In this document: one piece after another, positions 42,758-51,028 of the stretch
Numbering within the stretch: position 1 is the first letter of the stretch
Layout of the letters: the number at the start of each line of letters is the position of its first letter
Assembly (NCBI GenBank): GCA_900318085.1
Contig: ONJF01000004.1
Coordinates: 1-64,000, forward strand
DNA: 64,000 bases
From: an uncultured Bacteroidales bacterium
GTDB lineage: Bacteria; Bacteroidota; Bacteroidia; Bacteroidales; F082
Reading direction: 5' to 3'
Program-made: the position numbers and the translations under genes
The notes under the pieces: model-generated
The model's input: the letters and a program-made list of their open reading frames with translations, nothing else
Database searches by the model: none
What the model was told of the DNA's origin: nothing

Positions 42758-43827
42758 ATTTCTATCTTAACTTTATATATCCCATTATCTTGTTGAATGT
42801 CAAATCTATAGTCTTCACCATAGTGCAGCATAAGACGCTGTTGAACATTGATCTGCCCAATGCCTGACTTCTTCTCTCCCACCCCATTGCCGATATTCGT
42901 GACGACATTGGGCGCTATGGTATTCACGGCTTCGAAACGAAACACATTGCCTTTCTGATAAATGCCGATGTGCACAAAGCCCTCGGGATGCGTCTCCAAG
43001 CGGCTGTATTTGAAACAGTTCTCAATGATAGGCTGCAATAGCATGGGGGCAATCATGAAATCCTCTTTCTCGACATCCTGTTCAAACACCACATCGCGCT
43101 GGCCCGCCATACGCATCATGTGAAAGTCAATGAAATTCTCTACATATTTGATTTCCTTGCTCAACGGGATCATCTCCGCCTGGCAATCAACGAGAACATA
43201 ACGCAGCATCTCGGACAACTTCAGCACACCATCTGCAGCATTGTCATCGTGGGTGTACACCATGGAATAGATGTTGTTTAAGGCGTTGAAAAGGAAATGC
43301 GGGTTGATTTGTGACTTTAAGTAACGCAGCTCCATATCGAGTTTCTCGCTCTTCAGCTGGTCGGAGATGACCTTTTCCTCATTCTCCTTGCGTTGGTAGT
43401 AGAAAATCAGCACAAGGGCGTAGATGGTGATGAACCATACCAGACGCACCATGAAGATCACAAATAGCGAAGGAAAGCTGAAGATCTCTTCAAAAGGACG
43501 TTCTGCAATAAAGTGGACGAGAACACTATCTATTGCGGAAAAGGCAGCTGCCCAAACAGGGAGCACCAAAATGGAAAGCAAGATGAAAAGCACCACCCTG
43601 TTGCGCTTCAACAAAAGCTCAATCAACACCTTATTGGTGAAGACGACCAACAGATAGGCCATACCCACAAAACCCAGAGAACTGACCGTTCTGAAGAGGT
43701 AGTTGCCGTTGGAATGCACCATGAAGAAGATGATGAACAGTACAATCCACACCACGCCATATTTATAGAGGCGTTCAAGCAAGCCCAAATTGGCCGTGGG
43801 TAGGGTCGGCAAGGTCCTTCTCTTCAT
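42754..43827 (-). CDS. LytS/YehU-type sensor histidine kinase
   Basis: 357 residues: four predicted transmembrane helices in the first 150 residues (YGVVWIVLFIIFFMVH, VGMAYLLVVFTN, VVLFILLSILVLPVWAAAF, LFVIFMVRLVWFITIYAL), no large sensor domain, then the His_kinase domain with phospho-acceptor His near 176 (QINPHFLFNALNNIYSM) and an ATPase part (LLQPIIENCFKYS, GNGVGEKKSGIGQINVQQRL). The start at 43827 is chosen because a -7 element lies at 43847-43854, downstream of the earlier ATG at 43875. Cognate partner is the LytTR regulator coupled to it. Confidence 0.92.
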   Translation of the reverse strand: MKRRTLPTLPTANLGLLERLYKYGVVWIVLFIIFFMVHSNGNYLFRTVSSLGFVGMAYLLVVFTNKVLIELLLKRNRVVLFILLSILVLPVWAAAFSAIDSVLVHFIAERPFEEIFSFPSLFVIFMVRLVWFITIYALVLIFYYQRKENEEKVISDQLKSEKLDMELRYLKSQINPHFLFNALNNIYSMVYTHDDNAADGVLKLSEMLRYVLVDCQAEMIPLSKEIKYVENFIDFHMMRMAGQRDVVFEQDVEKEDFMIAPMLLQPIIENCFKYSRLETHPEGFVHIGIYQKGNVFRFEAVNTIAPNVVTNIGNGVGEKKSGIGQINVQQRLMLHYGEDYRFDIQQDNGIYKVKIEI

Positions 43828-43846
43828 CGCATCAGATTTGACTTGC

Positions 43847-43854
43847 AAATATAG
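43847..43854 (-). promoter_or_regulatory. -7 promoter element for the LytS/LytTR operon
   Basis: TATATTTG on the minus strand, 19 bp before the ATG at 43827. Confidence 0.55.
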
Positions 43855-44034
43855 GACGAATCCCGAAAACAGCAACCCCTTTTCAACGAAAAAATGAAAA
43901 AAGGCAAAAGGGGCAAAAGCTTTTTAATCGACAAAAACCGCGTTTTGGTTGAAGTGTCCGCGAAATTGGAAGATTTTTCCTTAAAGGAGCAAAATAAAAC
44001 GCTGAAATCAACGTCTATACAACACAATTATTGC

Positions 44035-44042
44035 TACTTTTG
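44035..44042 (+). promoter_or_regulatory. -7 promoter element for the RND efflux operon
   Basis: TACTTTTG, 41 bp before the TolC-like ATG at 44084. Confidence 0.6.
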
Positions 44043-44083
44043 CACCTTATTAATAAAAGTATTTACCGACAGATTGTTTTTCC

Positions 44084-45409
44084 ATGAAGAAACTGGTTGT
44101 AAGAATATTAACTATCTCTATGATACTCATCGGTCCGATGGTTATGAAAGCCCAAGATGGCGTTTCGGCAGGGTCGACTGCCCTTCAACTCACTTTGGAC
44201 CAAGCCTTGGAGATTGCCCTTTCGGAGAGCAACACCATCAAGATTGCCGACATGACAGTGGAGAAGACAGGCTATGCGAAAAAAGGCAGTTATGCTTCGC
44301 TCTATCCCAATGTCAACATCAACGGTTCCTACCAGCGCACCTTGCAGAAACAGGTGATGGTGATGGACATGGGGGGCCAACCCATGGAAATCAAGGTGGG
44401 TCGCGACAACAACATCAGCACCTCTGCCACGGCCAGCATGCCTTTGGTGAACGCCTCGTTATGGGAGAGCCTTAAACTGTCTGGCATGGATGTGGAACTC
44501 GCCGTGGAACAGGCCCGTTCGTCGAAAATCGGCATGGTGAAACAAGTAAAGCAAGCCTTCTACGCAGTGCTTCTCGCCCAAAAGTCGCTGGATGTGGTGA
44601 CACAGGTATACGAAAACGCACAGAAGAACTATGAGAAGACCGAACAACGCTTCAATGTGGGCAAAGCCTCGGAGGTAGAGCGTTTGCGCGCCCAAGTCAC
44701 GATGATGAACGCCGAGCCCAACGTATCGAGTGCCGAAAACGCCGTCCTCTTGGCCACTTGGCAGCTGAAAGCCGTCATGGGCATCGACCTTGACACCGAT
44801 GTTGAGGTGGTCGGCGACCTGAACGACTATACCCAACAAATGTTGGCCCCTTATGTTTCGGAAGATGACTTAAGCAACAACAGTTCACTCGTGCAACTCG
44901 ACATCCAGAACCGCATGCTCGAGTCGACTATCCGAATGCAGAAAAAACAATACCTTCCCACCCTTGCCGCCAACATCAACTACAACTACAGCGCCATGGG
45001 CGACGACAAGTTGAGTTGGTTTCCCTCTTCGACTGCGGCATTAAGCCTCAGCATCCCAGTGTTCGACGGTTTCCAAAAGCACTTCAACATCAAGCAAAGC
45101 CAAGTCAACAAGAGCATGCTGGAGCTGCAACGCGAAGACGTTGAACGCAACCTGCGCATCGGCATCCGTAACTACAACGACCAGATGGCGCTCTGCATCA
45201 AGAACTACGAGGCAGCCAACGCCACTGTGGCCATTGCACAGAAAAGCTACGACATCTCCGAGAAGATGTACGAAGTAGGCAAGGCCACCCTCGTGGAACT
45301 CAACGACGCGCAACTGGCTTTGCAGCAGGCGCAACTCACGCAAGCACAAGCCGTCTACAACTTCATGGTCGCAAAGGCATCGTTGGATGAATTAATTGGA
45401 AAAGAATAA
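44084..45409 (+). CDS. TolC-family outer-membrane efflux protein
   Basis: 441 residues with signal peptide (to about residue 23). Two homologous halves each with long amphipathic helices and a beta segment (LTLDQALEIALSESNTIKIA, SLYPNVNINGSY; LPTLAANINYNYS, YEVGKATLVELNDAQLALQQAQ), typical of TolC/OprM channels that form the trimeric exit duct of RND pumps. First gene of a tolC-adaptor-pump operon. A -7 element lies at 44035-44042; the LytS/LytTR pair is divergent on the other side. Confidence 0.93.
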   Translation: MKKLVVRILTISMILIGPMVMKAQDGVSAGSTALQLTLDQALEIALSESNTIKIADMTVEKTGYAKKGSYASLYPNVNINGSYQRTLQKQVMVMDMGGQPMEIKVGRDNNISTSATASMPLVNASLWESLKLSGMDVELAVEQARSSKIGMVKQVKQAFYAVLLAQKSLDVVTQVYENAQKNYEKTEQRFNVGKASEVERLRAQVTMMNAEPNVSSAENAVLLATWQLKAVMGIDLDTDVEVVGDLNDYTQQMLAPYVSEDDLSNNSSLVQLDIQNRMLESTIRMQKKQYLPTLAANINYNYSAMGDDKLSWFPSSTAALSLSIPVFDGFQKHFNIKQSQVNKSMLELQREDVERNLRIGIRNYNDQMALCIKNYEAANATVAIAQKSYDISEKMYEVGKATLVELNDAQLALQQAQLTQAQAVYNFMVAKASLDELIGKE

Positions 45410-45444
45410 GCTATTGGATTATGGCTGCCATCCCCGTTGAAGAA

Positions 45445-45487
45445 GATTGCGGATCGCCTCATTCCGCGGAGGCGGAACCGCAATGAC
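45445..45487. repeat. Partial family B repeat (copy 3) between tolC-like and adaptor genes
   Basis: GATTGCGG ... CCGCAATGAC, matching the right arm of family B, but the loop is replaced by a second hairpin (CGCCTC / GAGGCG). Only this arm is present. Confidence 0.65.
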
Positions 45488-45541
45488 TCCCGAAGAAAAG
45501 CAGCCAGAATCAATTTGATAATGAAAACAAAATACTAATCA

Positions 45542-46576
45542 ATGAAATACTTCAAACTCTGCATCATCGCCATTGCCACAGCCGCATTTATGACGGCATG
45601 TGGACAAAAAGACAAGACTAACACAACGGCTCCGACGGGTCAAGATGCCCAAAATGCCGCCCCCGTCGTCAGCGTTGTTACGGCACAAGCCGAAGACGTC
45701 GACATCACCAACACCTTCACCTCCAATGTCGAGCCTTATGCCACGAACAACATCGTGTCGCAGACGGCAGGTCGTATCGTAAGCATCAAGGTAGAAGTGG
45801 GCGACAAAGTACGCAAAGGTCAGCTGTTGGCCACGATGGACGATGTCAACCTCGCCAAGACCCGCATGCAATACGTCAACGACTCGACCGAGTTGGCACG
45901 TCTCACAGAGCTATACAACATCGGTGCTGTGGCACAAGCCGACTATGATATGGCGAAACTGGCCTTGAATATCACCAAGAAGACCTATTACAACCTCGCC
46001 GAGAACACCTATCTCCGTAGCCCCATCAATGGCGTGGTGACGGCAAGAAACTATGACAAGGGCGACATGTACAGTATGACCCAACCTATCTTCGTCGTTC
46101 AGCAAATCCAGCCCGTCAAGTTGCTCATCAATGTCTCGGAGAGCCTGTTCTCCCAAGTACACGAAGGCATGGAGTTCGACATCGACGTAGACTCCTACCC
46201 GGGTGAGATCTTCAAGGGCAAAGTCAACCTGCTCTACCCCACGGTCAGTGCCACGACACACACCTTCCCTGTTGAGGTCGTCTGCCAAAATGCCGACCAG
46301 CGTCTGCGTCCCGGCATGTTCGCACGCGTCACCGCCAACTTTGGCACCAACCACCATGTGGTTATCCCCGATATTGCTGTGGTGAAGCAGATGGGCTCTG
46401 GCGAACACTTCGTCTATGTGCTCCAACCTGACAACACGGTGAAATACACCCTCGTGGAACTCGGCAAGCGCCTCGGCAACCGTTATGAGATTGTCAGCGG
46501 CATCAACGAAGGCGACCGCATTGTCACTGAGGGACAGGTGAGGCTTAAAGATGGTGTTTCTGTTACTGTTAAATAA
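45542..46576 (+). CDS. RND efflux periplasmic adaptor (membrane fusion) lipoprotein
   Basis: 344 residues with lipoprotein signal (IATAAFMTACGQ; Cys20). Barrel-sandwich hybrid (lipoyl) halves VSQTAGRIVSIKVEVGDKVRKGQLLATMD and TYLRSPINGVVTARNYDKGDM flank a helical hairpin of about 45 residues. Beta-barrel and membrane-proximal domains follow (VNLLYPTVSATTHTFPVEV, RLRPGMFARVTA). It links pump and TolC-like channel across the periplasm. Separated from the first gene by 132 bp containing a family B half-repeat, but same direction and clearly the same functional set. Confidence 0.94.
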   Translation: MKYFKLCIIAIATAAFMTACGQKDKTNTTAPTGQDAQNAAPVVSVVTAQAEDVDITNTFTSNVEPYATNNIVSQTAGRIVSIKVEVGDKVRKGQLLATMDDVNLAKTRMQYVNDSTELARLTELYNIGAVAQADYDMAKLALNITKKTYYNLAENTYLRSPINGVVTARNYDKGDMYSMTQPIFVVQQIQPVKLLINVSESLFSQVHEGMEFDIDVDSYPGEIFKGKVNLLYPTVSATTHTFPVEVVCQNADQRLRPGMFARVTANFGTNHHVVIPDIAVVKQMGSGEHFVYVLQPDNTVKYTLVELGKRLGNRYEIVSGINEGDRIVTEGQVRLKDGVSVTVK

Positions 46577-46660
46577 ATGCGGAATGATGAATGCTGAATT
46601 GAGGCGAAGCCCTGCATCGCATTACGACATTCCGCATTCATAATTCATAATTCAACGAAT
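46577..46660. repeat. Inverted repeat between adaptor and pump genes
   Basis: ATGCGGAATG (46577-46586) and CATTCCGCAT (46628-46637) form a perfect 10-bp inverted repeat, followed by two ATTCATA units. It fills the entire gap. Confidence 0.6.
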
Positions 46661-49600
46661 ATGAGTCTACAAAGAACAGCAGTAAATAATCCGGTGACGA
46701 CGGCCCTCGTATTTGTCGCCATCGCCATATTCGGTATCTTCTCCTTGATGAACCTCTCCATCAACCAACTGCCTAACATGGAGACCAACTTCATCATGGT
46801 GATGACCTCCTATCCTGGAGCCAGTGCCGCCGATATCGAGACCAACATTTCAAAGACCTTGGAGAACACGCTGAATGCCGTCCCCGACTTGAAGCACCTC
46901 TCCTCCACCTCACGTGAGAACACCTCGGTACTGTCGTTAGAGTTTGAGAGCGGCATCGACATCGAGACCGCCACCAACAACGTTCGCGACAAGATCGACA
47001 TGGTCAGGAACTACCTACCAGACGGAGCCACCAATCCTGTTTTGTTCAAGTTCAATGCCGAGGACATGCCTATCATGCTTATCAGTGTGACGGCTGACGA
47101 GAGTTTGGCAGCCTTGGACAAAATCATCGAAGACCGTGTCACCACACCTTTGGCGCGTGTGAGCGGCGTGGGTACGGTGTCGGCCAATGGTGCACCGAAA
47201 CGCGAAATCCAAGTTTATGTCGACCCCAACAAATTGGAAGCCTATAACCTGACCCTTGAAAGCATTTCCAACACTCTCGCCACTGAAAACCGTAACGTGC
47301 CTGCTGGTTATATCGACATCGGGTCCAACAGCTACAGCCTACGCATCCAGAAGGAATTCACCTCCGCCAAGGAGATGGAAAGTGTCATTGTAGGTTCACG
47401 AGGCACCGCGCCCATCTACTTGCGCGATGTGGCCACTGTCATCGACGGCTCGGAGGAACGCATCCAAGAATCATACAGCAATGGTCGCCAGGGTGCCACC
47501 ATCGTCATCCAGAAACAGACCGACGCCAACGCCGTCAACGTCATCAAGGGCATCAAGAAACAACTGAAACAGATTGAGCCTACGCTACCCTCCGACGTCA
47601 AGTTGAGCATCATCGTCGACGGCTCCACCTCCATCCAAAACACCATCAACAACTTGCGCAACACCATCCTCATCACCTTCATTTTGGTGATGCTGGTTGT
47701 GTTCGTCTTCTTGGGTCGTTGGCGCGCCACCTTTATCATCGTCCTTGCTATCCCAATTTCGTTGCTTGCATCGTTGATTTACCTGTTTGCCACAGGCAAC
47801 ACACTGAATATCATCTCCATGTCGGCACTATCCATTGCCATCGGTATGGTTGTGGACGACGCCATCGTGGTATTGGAAAACATCACGACACATATCGAAC
47901 GCGGTTCGAAACCCAAGGAAGCCGCCGTACATGCCACCCAAGAGGTGCAACTCTCTGTTATCGCCTCCACCTTGACCATGTTGGCCGTGTTCCTGCCTTT
48001 GACTATGATTAAGGGTACCACTGGTGTGATGTTCAAACAACTGGGTTGGATTGTGTCCATCATCATGATCGTCTCCACTATCGGTGCCTTGACATTGGTG
48101 CCCATGATGTGTTCCCGAATGTTGGTGATGAACCCGCACCAAGGCAAATTGCACAAGGCCATTTTCCGCCCTATCAACAAGGCATTAGACGCCATTAGCA
48201 ACGGCTATGCCCGCCTTATCAAATGGTGTCTCAACCATCGTAAGGTGGTCATCTTCGGTATGCTGGCATTATTCATCCTATCCGTCGTCTTCCTTGCCCC
48301 AACATTGAAAACCGAGATGATGCCCAAGATGGACGAAGGCCGTTTAAGCATCAATATCGAGTTGCCTACCGGCACAGGACAAGATGTCACCGGCGCCCTT
48401 GCCAAGAGCCTCGCCGAGGATTTCATGCAGATACCCGAAGTGAAGATATGTAACTACAGCTTCGGTCAGGCCGACTCCGACAATGCCTTTGCCTCGATGC
48501 GTAGTAACGGCACGCACATCATGTCGTTCAATCTGCGTCTTGGCACCAAGACCGAGCGCCGCAAGGCGGGTCTGCGCAAGACCAGTGAGGTGGCCGATGA
48601 GATTCGAGCCAAACTCAACGCCATGCCTGAAATCAAAAAAGCCAATGTCAACGAAGGCGGTGGCGGTATGGGTGGCATGAGTACCGTTCAGATTGAGGTC
48701 TACGGCTATGACTTCAACACTACCGACCGTGTGGCCAACGAGCTCGCACAGAAACTCCGCGACAAGGGCATCCTTCAAGTCATTGTGGGCCGCGACGAAT
48801 ACACGCCCGAGTACCAAGTCGACTTCGACCGCGAGAAGCTGGCCTTGAACGGCTTGAACAGCACCACGGCAGCCACTTATGTCAAGAATCGCATCAATGG
48901 CTCCGTGGGTTCTTATTACCGCGAGGACGGCGAAGAATATGACATTCGTGTCCGTTACGCACCCGAGTTCCGCAAGAGCATCGAGGACATCGAAAACATC
49001 AAGATTTACAACTCCTATGGACAGCCCGTCCGTGTGGGCGACCTTGGCCATGTCGTCGAATCGCTAACACCACCCCAAATCCAACGCAAGGACCGTGAAC
49101 GCATGGTCAGCGTCACTGCCGTCGTTGGCAAAGGACAAGTATTGAGTGATGTGGTGAAGATGTGCCAAGAGGTCATTGACGACACCGCTATCCCATCGGA
49201 GATCTTCCCCAAAATCGCTGGTGACTACGAGACCCAACAGGAGATGTTTGGTGACCTGCTCACCTTGCTGATACTCATCATCATCCTGGTCTACATCGTC
49301 ATGGCCTCACAGTTCGAGAACCTGATGAAGCCTTTCGTCATCATGTTCTCTGTGCCCTTCACCTTCACTGGCGTGCTGCTCGGCCTTTGGGCCACCAACA
49401 CCGCCTTGGGTGCTATGGCTTTCGTTGGCGTCTTGATTCTGATGGGTATCGTCGTGAAGAACGGTATCGTGCTCATCGACTACACCACCCTATTGGAAGA
49501 GCGTGGCGTAGAAGTCAAGGAAGCCACCGTCCAGGCGGCCCGTTCGCGTCTGCGTCCTATCTTGATGACCACGCTGACGACCGTCTTGGGTATGATCCCG

Positions 49601-49795
49601 TTGGCCATTGGCCGTGGCGAAGGTGCCGAGATGTGGAACTCCTTGGGTATCACTGTCGCCTGGGGTTTGACCGTGTCAACATTGATTACCTTGTTGCTGA
49701 TCCCTGCACTGTATTGCTCATTAGAAACCAGGGCTGTGCGTAGAAAGAAAAGAAAAGCAGAAGAAGCGTTGACGAAGACGGAGAATATTAGATAA
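46661..49795 (+). CDS. RND multidrug efflux pump, inner-membrane subunit (AcrB-like)
   Basis: 1044 residues, standard RND length and order: helix 1 (VTTALVFVAIAIFGIFSL), large periplasmic loop (SYPGASAADIETNISKTLE), helices 2-6 with GMVVDDAIVVLEN near residue 400 carrying the proton-relay Asp pair, second periplasmic loop, then GVLILMGIVVKNGIVLIDY and RLRPILMTTLTTVLGMIPLA. Proton-driven export of drugs or other amphiphiles. Third gene of the operon. The stop codon is already part of a TAAGC-type repeat. Confidence 0.96.
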   Translation: MSLQRTAVNNPVTTALVFVAIAIFGIFSLMNLSINQLPNMETNFIMVMTSYPGASAADIETNISKTLENTLNAVPDLKHLSSTSRENTSVLSLEFESGIDIETATNNVRDKIDMVRNYLPDGATNPVLFKFNAEDMPIMLISVTADESLAALDKIIEDRVTTPLARVSGVGTVSANGAPKREIQVYVDPNKLEAYNLTLESISNTLATENRNVPAGYIDIGSNSYSLRIQKEFTSAKEMESVIVGSRGTAPIYLRDVATVIDGSEERIQESYSNGRQGATIVIQKQTDANAVNVIKGIKKQLKQIEPTLPSDVKLSIIVDGSTSIQNTINNLRNTILITFILVMLVVFVFLGRWRATFIIVLAIPISLLASLIYLFATGNTLNIISMSALSIAIGMVVDDAIVVLENITTHIERGSKPKEAAVHATQEVQLSVIASTLTMLAVFLPLTMIKGTTGVMFKQLGWIVSIIMIVSTIGALTLVPMMCSRMLVMNPHQGKLHKAIFRPINKALDAISNGYARLIKWCLNHRKVVIFGMLALFILSVVFLAPTLKTEMMPKMDEGRLSINIELPTGTGQDVTGALAKSLAEDFMQIPEVKICNYSFGQADSDNAFASMRSNGTHIMSFNLRLGTKTERRKAGLRKTSEVADEIRAKLNAMPEIKKANVNEGGGGMGGMSTVQIEVYGYDFNTTDRVANELAQKLRDKGILQVIVGRDEYTPEYQVDFDREKLALNGLNSTTAATYVKNRINGSVGSYYREDGEEYDIRVRYAPEFRKSIEDIENIKIYNSYGQPVRVGDLGHVVESLTPPQIQRKDRERMVSVTAVVGKGQVLSDVVKMCQEVIDDTAIPSEIFPKIAGDYETQQEMFGDLLTLLILIIILVYIVMASQFENLMKPFVIMFSVPFTFTGVLLGLWATNTALGAMAFVGVLILMGIVVKNGIVLIDYTTLLEERGVEVKEATVQAARSRLRPILMTTLTTVLGMIPLAIGRGEGAEMWNSLGITVAWGLTVSTLITLLLIPALYCSLETRAVRRKKRKAEEALTKTENIR

Positions 49796-49813
49796 GCTGT
49801 AAGCTATAAGCTT
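49793..49813. repeat. TAAGC repeat, left of the four-helix-bundle gene
   Basis: TAAGCTGTAAGCTATAAGCT, three TAAGC/AAGCT units beginning at the pump stop codon; the related palindrome at 50210-50264 lies on the other side of the small gene. Confidence 0.65.
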
Positions 49814-49847
49814 GGGTTGTAGATAACATAAAACCTATGAATTTTAT

Positions 49848-50198
49848 ATGAGAGATTTCCATAAATATCAAGTTTGGCAAAGAGGGCATCAATTCGCACT
49901 CGATATTTATAAACTAACGAAGTTATTCCCAAAAGAAGAGTTGTTTGGCATGACTTCCCAACTGCGCAGAGCCAGCACTTCTATTCCTATTAACATTGCC
50001 GAAGGCTGTGGACGAAGAAGTGACGCCGAATTTGCCCATTTCCTCAATATTGCAGCAGGTTCTACCTCCGAAGTTGAAGAAGAATTGCTTTTGTCTTTTG
50101 ACCTCGAATTTATGAGCAAGGAATCCTATCAAAAACTTGACAAAGAAGTAAAAGAAATCAAAGCAATGTTAGGCGCTCTCATTGAAACACTTCACTAA
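49848..50198 (+). CDS. Four-helix-bundle protein (S23/23S rRNA-IVP family)
   Basis: 116 residues matching the four-helix-bundle family (TIGR02436): YQVWQRGHQFALDIYKLTKLFP, LFGMTSQLRRASTSIPINIAEGCGR, FAHFLNIAAGSTSEVEEELLLS. Relatives occur in 23S rRNA intervening sequences, as accessory proteins of diversity-generating retroelements (Avd), and as stand-alone genes between unrelated genes, as here. No reverse transcriptase is nearby. It is more AT-rich than its neighbours and sits between two TAAGC-type repeats, consistent with insertion into the efflux operon. Its role is unknown. Confidence 0.9.
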   Translation: MRDFHKYQVWQRGHQFALDIYKLTKLFPKEELFGMTSQLRRASTSIPINIAEGCGRRSDAEFAHFLNIAAGSTSEVEEELLLSFDLEFMSKESYQKLDKEVKEIKAMLGALIETLH

Positions 50199-50209
50199 TA
50201 AAAACGATC

Positions 50210-50264
50210 AGCCATAAGCTAATAAGCCACCATGCTTATCGCTTACCGCTTATAGCTTATGGCT
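50210..50264. repeat. TAAGC palindrome, right of the four-helix-bundle gene
   Basis: AGCCATAAGCT (50210-50220) and AGCTTATGGCT (50254-50264) are perfect inverted repeats, with inner AATAAGC / GCTTAT also pairing, giving a long hairpin. Confidence 0.7.
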
Positions 50265-50279
50265 TTAAAACACACAACC

Positions 50280-50573
50280 ATGAAAGCGATACTCATCACA
50301 TACAACCAAGCCTACTACGACGAAATCGCCAAGGTGCTGAACGACAACGGCACGAAGGGCTTCACTGAATGGAACGAAATCAAAGGCCACGGCAGTGAGA
50401 CGGGTGAGCCACACTACGGCACCCATGCTTGGCCGACCTTGAACAACGCCATTATCAGCATCGTCGATGATGACAAGGTAGACGGTATCCTCAACCAGTT
50501 GCACGAAAAAGACCTCAAAACCCCGGATTTGGGATTGAGGGCTTTTTCGTGGAATATTGAGAAAATGATTTAA
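50280..50573 (+). CDS. Small PII-like protein associated with RND efflux operon
   Basis: 97 residues: MKAILITYNQAYYDEIAKVL, GFTEWNEIKGHGSETGEPHYG, NNAIISIVDDDKVDGILNQL, GLRAFSWNIEKMI. The beta-alpha-beta/beta-alpha-beta ferredoxin-like plan and the small-molecule loop position recall PII-like signalling proteins. Proteins of this signature recur behind RND pump genes in Bacteroidota, usually as hypothetical. A role in sensing and tuning the pump is inference. Start at 50280 chosen, as MKAILIT is the family N-terminus; an ATG at 50259 lies within the repeat. Confidence 0.72.
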   Translation: MKAILITYNQAYYDEIAKVLNDNGTKGFTEWNEIKGHGSETGEPHYGTHAWPTLNNAIISIVDDDKVDGILNQLHEKDLKTPDLGLRAFSWNIEKMI

Positions 50574-50584
50574 GTCGGCCTGTT

Positions 50585-51016
50585 TTACTTGGTCGTAAAA
50601 TTGCTCTGATACTTAAACAAGATAAACTGGTCCGCATGCATGTCGTAATCGATGGTGTAGACGCAGAAGCGACAGTATTCGTATGTACCATCGTCCAAAA
50701 GCAGGCGCCCCACATAGCCGTCCTGTAGGTTGATATGCTCAATGGTATCAGTCCAGCCGTTTTGAGGAATCTTGTTGACCATACTCAAGCGATACACCAA
50801 ATCCTTCACGAAGACAAACTCAACTTGGCTTGAGCCAGTGTTTGTCATATTGAAATGGCTATCGGCGACGATGTTCACATCGCCTTGCGAGAAAAAGTTG
50901 ACGCCCTCGGGATTACCAAGATAAGCCACCGCAATTTCATAATTTGTCTCGCCCGGAACGCAGGCGCACAAACCCAAGCATAATGCCAAAACAATAAATA
51001 TATTCCTGATTTTCAT
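50585..51016 (-). CDS. Hypothetical lipoprotein
   Basis: 143 residues with lipoprotein signal (IFIVLALCLGLCACVPG; lipidated Cys about residue 19). The mature part is beta-rich (DVNIVADSHFNMTNTGSS, RLLLDDGTYEYCRFCVYTIDY) with no recognised domain. It follows the ABC-F gene by 12 bp in the same direction and is probably co-transcribed. Function unknown. Confidence 0.72.
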   Translation of the reverse strand: MKIRNIFIVLALCLGLCACVPGETNYEIAVAYLGNPEGVNFFSQGDVNIVADSHFNMTNTGSSQVEFVFVKDLVYRLSMVNKIPQNGWTDTIEHINLQDGYVGRLLLDDGTYEYCRFCVYTIDYDMHADQFILFKYQSNFTTK

Positions 51017-51028
51017 TGCATTAAGTTT

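Noticed and set aside
49848..50198. Four-helix-bundle gene as part of a diversity-generating retroelement
   Set aside because: No reverse transcriptase, template repeat or variable repeat was seen in the surrounding sequence.
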